45,977 nucleotides of DNA from NCBI GenBank assembly GCA_003155135.1, contig PMFN01000020.1, forward strand, positions 121,792 to 167,768, given 5' to 3'. Numbering within the stretch: the stretch's first letter is position 1; each line of letters begins with the position of its first letter. Under the pieces are notes generated by a model. The model did no database searches. It was not told the origin of the DNA and saw only the letters and a list, made by a program, of their open reading frames with translations. Positions 1 to 7,932 of the stretch are shown here, piece after piece. A program made the translations under genes and the position numbers. This DNA is from Acidimicrobiaceae bacterium. GTDB lineage: Bacteria > Actinomycetota > Acidimicrobiia > Acidimicrobiales > RAAP-2.

Positions 1-1736
1 GAGAACTGGTAGCCGGCGTCGGCGATCCCGGCGGCCTCGGCCAGGTTGCCGGCGTGGAGGTGGGCGACGGCCTGGGCGACCAGGTAGATGCCGAGGGCGG
101 TGTACTGGCCCTCGTCGTTCAGCTCCATGCGAGCAGCGAGGGCGGTCTGGGTGTGGGTGACGGCCTCGATGGTGCGCCCCGCCATCGCCAGGCCGACACC
201 GAGGTCGAGCGAGGCCTGGGCGAATGCCGAGTCCCCCGGTTCGCGCAGCAGCGCCTCGTCGAGGGCGATGGAGCGTCGAACGTCCCCGGCGAGCACCAGA
301 TTGACCCCTCGCATCGCCAGGATCTCCCGGTGGCACTTCGGGTCGGAGATGGCCGCTGCGGTCTCCTCGAGGACCTGGTCCGCCCGCGCTGCCTCTCCGA
401 GGGAGCGGAACAGCGCCGATGCGCGCCGCACAGCGAGGTCGGTCAGCTCCTGGTCGTTGGTTGCGAGCACCCGAGCCTCGCCGAGCAGCTCTTCGGCGGC
501 ACGGCTCCGTCCGAGATAGTCGAGCGAGTCACTCAGCACGAGAGCGGCCTCGACCGACCTGGACTGGTCCCACGCCGCCTGGCCCATCCGCAGTGCCAGC
601 TCGTAGTACTCGGTGCGCAGCGCAGTCCGTCCGGCGGCGAGCAGGGTCTCGAGGCGCCCGGCGCCGCCCCCGTCGAGCTGCCAGACCGCGATGCGCACCG
701 CGTCGCGCCCGGTGGGGGCCACGTCGGACTCCGCCGCCTCGGCCAGGCTCCGGCAGAGCCGGGTCCGCCGGATCGAGGGAAGGTGCGCACGCACGACCTC
801 CCCGTAGAGCGGGTGGTTGAGCCGCAGCTCGGTCCCGTTCTCACCGACGGGCGCGTCGACCAGGCCGCGTCCCTCGAGGCGCTCGACCGCCCGCAACGGC
901 ACCAATTGCTCGAGTAGGGACAAGGGGATGGGGTCGGCGAGGGCGACCAGCTCGAGGGCTTCGCGCTCGTCGTCACTCAGCCCGGTGAGCCGCTGTTCGA
1001 TGAGGTCTCGTAGCCGAGGCGAGTGGGCGAGCGAGCCCTTCAGACGCCAGAGGCCGAGCTCCGAGGCGAGAGCGCCGCTCTCCTGGGCACTTTGGACCAG
1101 CTCTCGCAGGAACAGCACGTTGCCCCCGCTCGCCGCCACCAGTGCCTGGAGGGTGGCGCCGTCGACCGGTCCGCCCACCGCGATGACCGCCAGGCTGCGC
1201 AGGTCGCGCTCGGGCAGGGGCCCGACCTCGATGCGCACGATGTGCTCGTCCTTCCACATCCCGACGATCGCTGCCGCCTCGCGCCCACCGGAACGGACAG
1301 TGAAGACCAAGAAGACGCCGCTGCGCTCGACCAGCTGGTCCAACAGTGCGGTCGACGCGTCGTCGAGCTCTTGGGCGTCGTCGACCACGAGGACCATCCT
1401 CCGGTCGCCCCGCCGCTGCTCGATGGCCTCGGCCGCCGCCACGACGATGCCGGCCTCGAGCTCGGGGGAGAGGCCCACCTCGTCGAAGAGCGGGGCGAGC
1501 GCCCCGAAGGGCAGGGCCGCGCCGCTCTTCGTCGCCCGCACGGCCACGGCCACCATGCCACGCTCGGCGGCCAGCTCAAGGGTCAGGGACGCGAGCCGGG
1601 TCTTGCCGATGCCCGCTGCACCGATGAAGGCCACCCCCCCGCATTCGGGGTCGTCCAGTGCGGCGATCAGGGCCCGCAGTTCGGCGTCGCGCCCGACCAC
1701 TGGCCAGGTGCTGTCATAAGTTCCGCCGTCCGCCAC
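1..1736 (-). CDS. AAA ATPase / LuxR-family transcriptional regulator, partial
   Basis: Large ATP-binding regulator reading off the left edge, so only about the first 578 residues are visible. The frame opens MADGGTYDSTWPVVGRDAEL, followed by a Walker A motif (GAAGIGKT, near residue 40) and a Walker B-like stretch (MVLVVDDAQ, near 105-115). A long helical region rich in Ala, Leu and Glu follows, as in the TPR-like part of MalT/LAL regulators. In that family a LuxR helix-turn-helix sits at the C-terminus, which here would lie beyond position 1, so DNA binding is inferred. The GTG at 1736 is chosen because it precedes the VVGRDAEL domain opening and lies 6 bases after a CACAAT hexamer (1743-1748). 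There is no Shine-Dalgarno site. Target genes are unknown; a dyad at 1779-1797 lies directly upstream. Confidence 0.8.
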   Translation of the reverse strand, partial: MADGGTYDSTWPVVGRDAELRALIAALDDPECGGVAFIGAAGIGKTRLASLTLELAAERGMVAVAVRATKSGAALPFGALAPLFDEVGLSPELEAGIVVAAAEAIEQRRGDRRMVLVVDDAQELDDASTALLDQLVERSGVFLVFTVRSGGREAAAIVGMWKDEHIVRIEVGPLPERDLRSLAVIAVGGPVDGATLQALVAASGGNVLFLRELVQSAQESGALASELGLWRLKGSLAHSPRLRDLIEQRLTGLSDDEREALELVALADPIPLSLLEQLVPLRAVERLEGRGLVDAPVGENGTELRLNHPLYGEVVRAHLPSIRRTRLCRSLAEAAESDVAPTGRDAVRIAVWQLDGGGAGRLETLLAAGRTALRTEYYELALRMGQAAWDQSRSVEAALVLSDSLDYLGRSRAAEELLGEARVLATNDQELTDLAVRRASALFRSLGEAARADQVLEETAAAISDPKCHREILAMRGVNLVLAGDVRRSIALDEALLREPGDSAFAQASLDLGVGLAMAGRTIEAVTHTQTALAARMELNDEGQYTALGIYLVAQAVAHLHAGNLAEAAGIADAGYQF

Positions 1737-1742
1737 CCTCTC

Positions 1743-1748
1743 ATTGTG
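1743..1748 (-). promoter_or_regulatory. -10 element of the AAA/LuxR regulator (leaderless)
   Basis: Read on the minus strand the hexamer is CACAAT, followed by 6 bases and then the GTG start. This is a weaker match to TANNNT than others in the window, but the spacing is the same. No clear -35 is visible. Confidence 0.4.
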
Positions 1749-1778
1749 GCCGACCCGGATCCCTGGCGGAAACGAGTA

Positions 1779-1797
1779 ATGAGTAGTGGTTACTCAT
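1779..1797. promoter_or_regulatory. Operator-like inverted repeat
   Basis: Perfect 7-bp dyad, ATGAGTA then 5 bases then TACTCAT. It is AT-rich inside GC-rich DNA, and an extra GAGTA half-site lies just upstream (1774-1778). It sits between the leftward AAA/LuxR regulator and the rightward small gene at 1955, about 30 bp behind the regulator's predicted -10. This fits an operator for a dimeric regulator; which protein binds is not known. The remainder of the 1737-1954 gap shows no gene. Confidence 0.45.
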
Positions 1798-1954
1798 GCG
1801 CTCGTGAATCGCGGGTCCCAAGGTGGGAGGAGAGGAGTCGAGAGGGGCTCGGTGTCGATGGGAGCCGGTCGGGAATGAGGGTGCGCGCGCAGTTGGGGGG
1901 CTTCTCCGCCTTCGGCGCCGACGCGCCCGGGCGGCGCCTGGCGGTGCGGCCGTG

Positions 1955-2209
1955 ATGAGCGACGAACGCATCGCCGTCACGATTCAGGTGCTCTACGTAG
2001 GCCAGCAACAAGGGGCGATCGACGGTGACCCCATCTTGGAGGTGGATCTCGTGGTGGTGGAGCGGGGTAACCCCCCGAGGCCCCTCGCCACGTCCCTTCG
2101 GGTGCCCATGGCCAAGTTGGCGCTGCTGCGAGCGGGTACGGAGTTCTCGGCCGTCATCAGCGGCGAGCGGCCGTCGGTGCTCGACATCGACTGGTCGGGC
2201 CTCACCTGA
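1955..2209 (+). CDS. Small conserved hypothetical protein
   Basis: 84-residue protein with no signal peptide or membrane segment. It reads as one small beta-rich domain: an N-terminal strand (IAVTIQVLYVG), a central strand (ILEVDLVVVE), then PPRP, a helical segment (VPMAKLALLRAG) and a terminal strand ending in LDIDW. Small actinobacterial proteins commonly carry this pattern of a Leu-Arg-x-Gly turn followed by a strand ending in hydrophobic-Asp-Trp; I know no function for it. ATG 1955 is preferred over GTG 1952 or a longer Arg-rich extension from 1823, which has no matching composition. A frameshifted relative follows at 2257-2447. Confidence 0.6.
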   Translation: MSDERIAVTIQVLYVGQQQGAIDGDPILEVDLVVVERGNPPRPLATSLRVPMAKLALLRAGTEFSAVISGERPSVLDIDWSGLT

Positions 2210-2256
2210 TCCCGACGTACCGCCGGCGGTGGGCGAACGTTGAGGAGGCGCGACTC

Positions 2257-2447
2257 ATGGCGTGCCCCGAGCATGAAAACCTGGACCCGATGCTGCCGGT
2301 GGAGCTGGTGAACTAGCCGGGGCTTCCCGCCCCGGCCAGTCTCGGTGGCGCTCGTGGTGCCCGTGGCCCGGCTCGCCCAGCTGCGAGCTGGGGCGACCTC
2401 CGGTGCGGACCAGCGCGAGCGCCGCCCTGGCGGTGGCCGTCAACTGG
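2257..2447 (+). pseudogene. Frameshifted tandem relative of the 1955-2209 gene
   Basis: Three successive reading frames together reproduce the preceding small protein. Frame 1 from ATG 2257 gives DPMLPVELVN and then TAG, matching DPILEVDLV. The second frame (about 2324-2398) gives PPRPVSVALVVPVARLAQ and LRAG, matching PPRPLATSLRVPMAKLAL and LRAG. The third frame (about 2403-2447) gives VRTSASAALAVAVNW, matching the end of the domain (IDW). Two frame changes and a stop make it non-functional as read. It could be a decayed duplicate or an intact gene with two sequencing indels. ATG 2257 is preceded by a good SD-like GAGGAGG, suggesting it was once expressed. Confidence 0.6.
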
Positions 2448-2621
2448 GCGGCGGTCGGCGAGGAGCCCTCGGCTCGATGGATGGCTCGGCACCGATGTGC
2501 CGGGTCATCCTGCGTGCTGGGACGAGCCCACTCCGTCGCCGGGGCGCGAGGGCCCGACCGGTGCACGCGGTCGCTCGGGGTGCGAGCATGGGCGAATGCG
2601 CTCCACTCGGCGCTCGCGGGG

Positions 2622-2694
2622 GAGAATTCTCGTGCCGACTGTCGATCGGCGGCGCTCTCGCTCGTCGTGAGGGGTGCAGGCCCGCGTGGGCCTG
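2622..2694. other. Gene-free stretch with palindrome and hairpin before the DGPF gene
   Basis: Between the decayed gene and ATG 2712 I see no coding region. It contains a 10-bp palindrome GAGAATTCTC (2622-2631) and a hairpin CAGGCCC-GCGT-GGGCCTG (2677-2694) just upstream of the SD sequence GAAAGGAG. Either could be regulatory for the DGPF/sigma pair; no clear -10/-35 is recognisable. Confidence 0.3.
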
Positions 2695-2711
2695 GCCGAA
2701 AGGAGCACACC

Positions 2712-3059
2712 ATGAGCGAGTATCTGGTCCTCATCTACGAGCGTGAAGCGGAATGGGAGAACGGTGGCCCCGAGCTGTTCGGGGAGATGTATGCGAAGCA
2801 CCAGGAGTTCGGTGCCAAGCACGCCTCGTCGCTCCGGGGCGGCAACGCACTGCAGCCGACCGCGGCCGCGACCTCGATCCGGACGGATATGTCGGGCGAC
2901 GCCACCGTCACCGACGGGCCGTTCGCCGAGACCAAAGAGGCCCTCGCCGGCTACTACCTCATCGAAGCGGCCGACCTCGATGAGGCCCTCGCCATCGCCA
3001 AGGCTGTCCCCGCCCCCTTCGGCGGCGTCGAGGTCCGCCCCATCAGGACCCTCGACTGA
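2712..3059 (+). CDS. YCII/DGPF-domain protein
   Basis: 115-residue protein of the YCII-related family. It starts MSEYLVLIYE and carries the family hallmark DGPFAETKE (residues 68-76), followed by GYYLIEAADLDEALA and a terminal strand VEVRPI. The fold is a ferredoxin-like dimer related to YciI; its biochemical activity is unknown. ATG 2712 has a strong SD (GAAAGGAG). The sigma factor gene begins 8 bp after its stop codon, so the two are almost certainly co-transcribed. DGPF proteins are the conserved genomic partners of ECF42 sigma factors and are usually among their targets. Confidence 0.9.
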   Translation: MSEYLVLIYEREAEWENGGPELFGEMYAKHQEFGAKHASSLRGGNALQPTAAATSIRTDMSGDATVTDGPFAETKEALAGYYLIEAADLDEALAIAKAVPAPFGGVEVRPIRTLD

Positions 3060-3067
3060 GCCAGCCC

Positions 3068-4312
3068 GTGGCCGTCGATGCGGCGGTCAGCGCCGCGGTG
3101 GACGACGCGCACCGTCGTGAGTGGGCCTTCGTGCTCGCCGCGACGGTGCGCATCACCGCCGACATCGACGAGGCCGAAGAGTGCGTCCAGCACGCATACG
3201 CGACGGCCCTCACCTCGTGGTCCCACTCCGGCATCCCGGATCGCCCCGGAGCCTGGCTGACGACGGTCGCGCGTCGCCGCGCCATCGACCTCGGCCGACG
3301 GCGCCAGGCCCTGCACCGCTCATTGCCCCTACTCGTTGAGCGGTGGTCCGACACCGAGCCCTCGGTGCAGGGTCACGAGGGCGTGCGCGACGACCGCCTC
3401 AGGCTCATCTTCACCTGCTGCCATCCGGCCCTCTCACGCCCCGCGCAGGTCGCGCTCACCCTCCGCCTCGTCTGCGGGCTCACGACCGCTGAGGTCGCCA
3501 GGGGCTTCCTCGTGAGCGAGTCCACCATGGCGGCGCGCATTACACGGGCCAAGAAGAAGATCGCCCAGGCGCACATCGCCTACCGCACCCCGCCGGTCAG
3601 CGAACGCATGGCGCGCGTCGACGCCGTCCTCGGCGTCGTGCACCTCGTCTTCACGACCGGTCACACTGCGCCGTCGGGGAGTGACCTCGTCCGATCCGAC
3701 CTGATCGAGCGCGCCAGTGACCTGGCGAGGATGTTGCGGCAACTCCTGCCCGACGACCCGCAAGTGGCCGGCCTCCTGGCACTGTTCGTGCTCACCGACA
3801 TCCGCCGGTCCACGCGCTCGACGGAGGACGGCACGCTCGTCCTGCTCGAGGACCAGGACCGGAGCCAGTGGGATCGTGACGCCATCGCCGAAGGGGTCGC
3901 ACTCGTGCACGAGGCGCTCGGGCCGCGCCCTCCCGGCCGCTTCGCCCTCATGGCGGCGATCGCCGCCGTGCACGCCGAGGCGCCGACATTCAAGGAGACC
4001 GACTGGGCGCAGATCGTCTCGCTCTACGACCTGTTACTGGTCTCATGGCCCTCGCCGGTGGTCGCACTCAACCGGGCGGTCGCCGTCGGCCTTGCCGACG
4101 GGCCGGCGGCGGGGCTCGAGGCCCTCGGTCCCCTGGCCGAAGAACCTCGGCTCGCGTGCTACCCGTACCTGGCAGCAGCGCGTGCCGATTTTCTCCGACG
4201 ACTCGGCCGGACCGCCGAGGCCCGTCTCTTCTACGACGAGGCGCTGATGCTGACCGAGAACGGCGCGGAGCGCGAGTTCCTGGCCGGCCGACTGCGCCAG
4301 CTCGACCGCTGA
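3068..4312 (+). CDS. ECF42-type RNA polymerase sigma factor with C-terminal helical domain
   Basis: 414 residues, about twice the length of a classical ECF sigma factor. Region 2 lies in roughly residues 17-85 (TADIDEAEECVQHAY, then PGAWLTTVARRRAIDL). Region 4 starts near residue 108 (DDRLRLIFTCCHPALS) and includes the helix-turn-helix LTTAEVARGFLVSESTMAAR. The remaining roughly 230 residues are helical, with a conserved-looking ALNRAVAVGLADGP segment, as in the TPR-like C-terminal domain of the ECF42 group. No anti-sigma gene is adjacent, which fits that group, where the C-terminal domain and the DGPF partner are thought to matter. GTG 3068 is 8 bp after the DGPF stop. Confidence 0.9.
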   Translation: MAVDAAVSAAVDDAHRREWAFVLAATVRITADIDEAEECVQHAYATALTSWSHSGIPDRPGAWLTTVARRRAIDLGRRRQALHRSLPLLVERWSDTEPSVQGHEGVRDDRLRLIFTCCHPALSRPAQVALTLRLVCGLTTAEVARGFLVSESTMAARITRAKKKIAQAHIAYRTPPVSERMARVDAVLGVVHLVFTTGHTAPSGSDLVRSDLIERASDLARMLRQLLPDDPQVAGLLALFVLTDIRRSTRSTEDGTLVLLEDQDRSQWDRDAIAEGVALVHEALGPRPPGRFALMAAIAAVHAEAPTFKETDWAQIVSLYDLLLVSWPSPVVALNRAVAVGLADGPAAGLEALGPLAEEPRLACYPYLAAARADFLRRLGRTAEARLFYDEALMLTENGAEREFLAGRLRQLDR

Positions 4313-4322
4313 GCCGCTGCCC

Positions 4323-5003
4323 TCAGCTTCGCCGCTCGGCGCGCAGCACCGCATCGTGGACGGTCACCTGCTCCCCGTCGGGGCCCATCGCTGGGCGCGC
4401 CCGCGACTCGGCGACGACGACGTCCCACTCCTCGGGCGCAAGGTCTGCTCCAACCTCGGCAGCGCCCGGGAAGTGCCCGGGCCACAAGGGCCGCCGCAGG
4501 CCCGTCGCCAGGTCCGAGAAGTCGTGACCGACGATCAGCAGTGCCCCGCCCGGCGCCACCGCCGCGGCCAGCGCGGTGTGGAGCCGGGCGCGCTCGGGTT
4601 CGGGGAGGTGCATGAACTGGGCGGAGACGAGATCGAACGGACCCCCCGGCGTGCGCTCGCCGAGATCGCACCGCTCCCAGGTGATGCGATCGGCGACCTC
4701 GGTACCGGCGCGTCGCGCGGCCGCAGCGGCCCGCTCGAGCGCCACGCCGGAGATGTCGATGGCGGTGACCCGCCATCCCTGCCGGGCCAGCCAAATGGCG
4801 TCGGCACCTTCGCCGCATCCGACGTCGAGGGCGGCGCCGGGCGCCATCCCGGTGACCTCGGCGACGAGCTGGGGGTTGGCCTCGTCACTCCACAGGGCGT
4901 CGCTCGAGCGGTAGCGCTCGTCCCAGAACTTCTCGCCCAACTCGCCTTCGAAGCTGCCACCGTCGTGCTCGTGGTGGCCTTCGGACCCCGGATCGCTCGG
5001 CAC
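4323..5003 (-). CDS. Class I SAM-dependent methyltransferase
   Basis: 226 residues. It starts with a short acidic/His-rich tail, then FWDERYRSSDALWS and the SAM-binding motif LDVGCGEGAD (about residues 59-68). An acidic residue follows at the end of strand 2 (TAIDISGVAL), and later comes FDLVSAQFMHLPEPE. The layout resembles TehB/thiopurine methyltransferase-like enzymes; the substrate is unknown. GTG 5003 is chosen because AGGAG lies 6 bases upstream. A longer frame back to 5144 would run through the tRNA-Arg gene. It converges with the sigma factor gene, whose stop lies 10 bp away. Confidence 0.85.
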   Translation of the reverse strand: MPSDPGSEGHHEHDGGSFEGELGEKFWDERYRSSDALWSDEANPQLVAEVTGMAPGAALDVGCGEGADAIWLARQGWRVTAIDISGVALERAAAAARRAGTEVADRITWERCDLGERTPGGPFDLVSAQFMHLPEPERARLHTALAAAVAPGGALLIVGHDFSDLATGLRRPLWPGHFPGAAEVGADLAPEEWDVVVAESRARPAMGPDGEQVTVHDAVLRAERRS

Positions 5004-5114
5004 TCGGCTCTCCTCGCTCTCCTCGGACCAAGTGCATCGCCCGTCCCCGGATGGCACGCGGCGCATGGAGCATTGGTTGGCCGTGGGCCGCTGTGCTCCC
5101 GCCACGCCGGTCGG

Positions 5115-5186
5115 CGCCCCTGGCAGGACTCGAACCTGCGCCACCGGCTCCGGAGGCCGGTGCTCTATCCGCTGAGCTACAGGGGC
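5115..5186 (-). tRNA. tRNA-Arg (anticodon CCG)
   Basis: Full cloverleaf on the minus strand. The acceptor stem is GCCCCTG pairing with CAGGGGC, the D-arm GCTC/GAGC, the anticodon stem CCGGC/GCCGG around the loop CTCCGGA (anticodon CCG, reading CGG), and the T-arm GCAGG/CCTGC with loop TTCGAAT. Length is 72 nt with discriminator G; CCA is not encoded. It lies between the leftward methyltransferase and rightward lysA. Confidence 0.95.
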
Positions 5187-5252
5187 TCACGCAGGGACCG
5201 ATCGTAGTCGGCGCCCGGAACCGGCCCGCACGGGCCGCCACCGGCGGTGCCT

Positions 5253-5258
5253 TAACCT
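5253..5258 (+). promoter_or_regulatory. -10 element of lysA (leaderless)
   Basis: TAACCT followed by 6 bases and the GTG start of lysA. No SD precedes the GTG, so transcription and translation should begin at the same base. Confidence 0.5.
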
Positions 5259-5264
5259 GACCAC

Positions 5265-6542
5265 GTGCCCGGACCTGTCGAGCGTGCGCTCCTCCCCATG
5301 ACCGCCGCCGTGGAGCCCGGCGGCCAGCTCACGGTGGGGGGGCTGCGCCTCGTCGACCTCGCGGAGCAGTTCGGCACGCCCCTGTTCGTCTACGACGAGG
5401 AGCACCTGCGGGCACGGTGCGCCGAGGCGGTCGAGGCGTGGGGTGACGGCGTGGCCTACGCCACCAAGGCCTTCCTCTGCCGGGCCATGGCCCAGCTGGC
5501 GCACCAGGAGGGGATGTGCCTCGATGTCTCGACCGGCGGCGAGCTGCACGTGGCGCTCCGAGCCGGCGTGGCACCAGAGCGCCTCGTCCTGCACGGGAAC
5601 AACAAGTCAGCGGCTGAGCTCGCGCGCGCCATCGAGGTTGGCGTGGGGCGCATCATCGTCGACTCCTTCGACGAGATCGACCGGCTGCGCGTGCTGAGCG
5701 TCGAGGCCCCCGCACCCCCCAAGGTGCTGGTGCGGGTGACCCCGGGGGTGGAGGCACACACCCACGAGTTCGTGCGCACCGGCCATGAGGACACGAAGTT
5801 CGGGTTCTCGATCGCCTCAGGGGCGGCGTGGCGCGCTGTCGAGGAGCTCCGCTCGCTCACCGGCGTCGACCTCGCGGGCATCCACGCCCACATCGGCAGC
5901 CAGGTCTTCGATGTCAGCTCGTTCGAGCAGGCTGCCGAGATCCTCGGGCGCTTCTTCTCCCCGCTCGGTCTCGACGAGCTGTGCGTTGGCGGCGGCCTCG
6001 GGGTCGCGTACGTGAACGGGGAGTCGGCCCCGAGCCAGGCCGAATGGGCCGAGGCCGTGCGGGCCGCCTGCAGGGCCGAGGGTGTCGCGCCGACGACGCG
6101 CATCACCGCCGAGCCGGGCCGCTCGATCGTGGCGGGCGCGGCGATCACCCTCTATCGGGTCGGCACCGTCAAGGCGCTCACGGACTTGCGCACCTACGTG
6201 GCGGTCGACGGCGGCATGAGCGACAACCCGCGGCCCGTGCTCTACGGCAGCGGCTACGAGGCGTTCTTGCCCCGGGAGGCCAACGCCGAGCGCCCCCTCG
6301 GCGTGCGGGTGGTGGGCAAGCACTGCGAGACCGGCGACATCGTCGTGCCTGAAGCGTGGCTGCCGTCGGACCTGGCGATCGGCGACATCCTGGCGACGCC
6401 GGTGACGGGGGCCTACGGCTACTCGATGGCGTCGAATTACAACAAGGTGCCGCGGCCCCCCGTCCTGTTCGTCGCCGACGGCCGTGCCCGCGTCGTGGTG
6501 CGCGGCGAGACCCTCGACGATCTGCTGCGCCTCGACACCTGA
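5265..6542 (+). CDS. lysA: Diaminopimelate decarboxylase
   Basis: 425 residues. It decarboxylates meso-diaminopimelate to L-lysine, the last step of lysine biosynthesis, with PLP as cofactor. Fold-type III (alanine racemase-like) features are visible: the PLP lysine in YATKAF (K68), HIGSQVFD, the glycine-rich GGGLGVAY, EPGRSIVAG, and the second-domain motifs HCETGD (C354) and GAYGYSMASNYN typical of this family. GTG 5265 lies 6 bases after TAACCT; an internal ATG 12 codons later is possible but has no comparable signal. Actinobacteria often have argS just upstream; here a tRNA-Arg gene on the other strand is found instead. It heads the lysA-hom-thrC group for aspartate-family amino acids. Confidence 0.95.
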   Translation: MPGPVERALLPMTAAVEPGGQLTVGGLRLVDLAEQFGTPLFVYDEEHLRARCAEAVEAWGDGVAYATKAFLCRAMAQLAHQEGMCLDVSTGGELHVALRAGVAPERLVLHGNNKSAAELARAIEVGVGRIIVDSFDEIDRLRVLSVEAPAPPKVLVRVTPGVEAHTHEFVRTGHEDTKFGFSIASGAAWRAVEELRSLTGVDLAGIHAHIGSQVFDVSSFEQAAEILGRFFSPLGLDELCVGGGLGVAYVNGESAPSQAEWAEAVRAACRAEGVAPTTRITAEPGRSIVAGAAITLYRVGTVKALTDLRTYVAVDGGMSDNPRPVLYGSGYEAFLPREANAERPLGVRVVGKHCETGDIVVPEAWLPSDLAIGDILATPVTGAYGYSMASNYNKVPRPPVLFVADGRARVVVRGETLDDLLRLDT

Positions 6543-6577
6543 GTGCACCTGAGCGGAGAGGCCCTCCGTCGAGGCGG

Positions 6578-6583
6578 TAGCGT
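6578..6583 (+). promoter_or_regulatory. -10 element of hom (leaderless)
   Basis: TAGCGT, then 6 bases, then GTG 6590. No SD is present in the 47-bp gap after lysA. Confidence 0.45.
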
Positions 6584-6589
6584 GAGCGG

Positions 6590-7930
6590 GTGACCGAGAC
6601 CAGCCAGGGCCCCCTGCGCGTCGCCGTGCTCGGCTGCGGCAACGTCGGCACCGCGCTGGTCGAGCTGCTCGCCGATCCTGACCGCCACGACGAGCTACGC
6701 ACGCGCGCCGGCGTCGACCTCGAGGTCGTCGGCATCGCGGTCAAAGACACCTCGCGGCACCGCTCAGAGCAGCCCTTCTTCCCGCACCACCTGATCACCG
6801 GCGATGCCCGCAGCCTGGTCGAGCGCGACGACATCGACATCGTGGTCGAGCTGATCGGGGGGATCGAGCCGGCCGGCTCGCTGATCGAAGCGGCATTGCG
6901 TCGGGGGCGCCCGGTGATCAGCGCCAACAAGGCGTTGCTCGCGCAGTCCGGTGCCGAGCTCGCGCACATCGCCTTGGCCCACGGCGTCGACCTGCTCTAT
7001 GAGGCCGCCGTCGCCGGGGCGATCCCTGTCATCCGGCCGCTGCGCGAGTCCCTGGCCGGCGAGCGCGTGCTGCGGGTGATGGGCATCGTGAACGGGACCA
7101 CGAACTTCATCCTCACCGCCATGGCCGCCGAGGGCGTCGACTACGAGGACGCACTCGACGAGGCCCAGTCACTCGGCATGGCCGAGCGCGATCCGACCGC
7201 TGACGTCGAGGGGCACGATGCAGCAGCCAAGGCGGCGATCCTGGGCGCTCTCGCATTCGGTTGCGACGTGGTCTCCTCCGACGTGCCCTTCGAGGGCATC
7301 AGCGCGGTGCGTGCCGCCGACGTCGCCTTCGCCCAGCGGCTCGGCTACGCCATCAAGCTGCTGGCCGTCGCCGAGCTGGTGGAGGGCGGCCCCGAGATCT
7401 CGGTGCGGGTGTACCCCGCCATGGTGCGCAACAGCCACCCCCTCGCCACGGTGAACGGCTCGTTCAACGCGGTCTTCATCGAGGGCGAGCACTGCGGCGA
7501 GCTCATGCTCTACGGGCGCGGGGCGGGCGGGCAGGCCACCGCCAGCGCCGTGCTCGGCGACGTCATCGACGCGGCGCGCCATCTCCGCTCGGGTTTCGCC
7601 GCCCCGGCGCCGTCTCGCGGTCTGCCCGTCAAGTTCCGCCCGACCGACGAGCTGCGCTCCGCCTACTACTTGAGCATCGACGTCGCCGACCGGCCCGGCG
7701 TGCTCGCCGCGGTCGCAGCCGTCTTCGGTGACCACCAGGTCTCCATCCGCTCCATGGAGCAGACGGGCCTCGGTGACGAGGCGCGCCTCATCTTCTTGAC
7801 CCACGTGGCCCGCGAGGGCGACGTGATCGGGTGCATCGCCGACCTGCGACGCCTTCCGGTCGTCGATGAGGTCGGAGGGGTGCTGCGCATCGTCGACGGC
7901 GACGACGACCCCGGGGGCATGGGGGCCTGA
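6590..7930 (+). CDS. hom: Homoserine dehydrogenase
   Basis: 446 residues. It reduces aspartate semialdehyde to homoserine with NAD(P)H, the branch point to threonine and methionine. An N-terminal Rossmann motif [15 protein letters not shown] is followed by SANKALLAQ, with the lysine used in catalysis in this family, then [16 protein letters not shown] and [11 protein letters not shown]. The last roughly 85 residues, from about 358 ([17 protein letters not shown]), form an ACT domain, which in this family mediates feedback control, typically by threonine. It is followed 2 bp later by thrC, so the two form an operon. Confidence 0.95.
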   Translation: MTETSQGPLRVAVLGCGNVGTALVELLADPDRHDELRTRAGVDLEVVGIAVKDTSRHRSEQPFFPHHLITGDARSLVERDDIDIVVELIGGIEPAGSLIEAALRRGRPVISANKALLAQSGAELAHIALAHGVDLLYEAAVAGAIPVIRPLRESLAGERVLRVMGIVNGTTNFILTAMAAEGVDYEDALDEAQSLGMAERDPTADVEGHDAAAKAAILGALAFGCDVVSSDVPFEGISAVRAADVAFAQRLGYAIKLLAVAELVEGGPEISVRVYPAMVRNSHPLATVNGSFNAVFIEGEHCGELMLYGRGAGGQATASAVLGDVIDAARHLRSGFAAPAPSRGLPVKFRPTDELRSAYYLSIDVADRPGVLAAVAAVFGDHQVSIRSMEQTGLGDEARLIFLTHVAREGDVIGCIADLRRLPVVDEVGGVLRIVDGDDDPGGMGA

Positions 7931-7932
7931 GC

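Noticed and set aside
5004-5144. An N-terminal extension of the methyltransferase at 4323-5003.
   Set aside because: It would translate part of the tRNA-Arg gene; GTG 5003 has a good SD.
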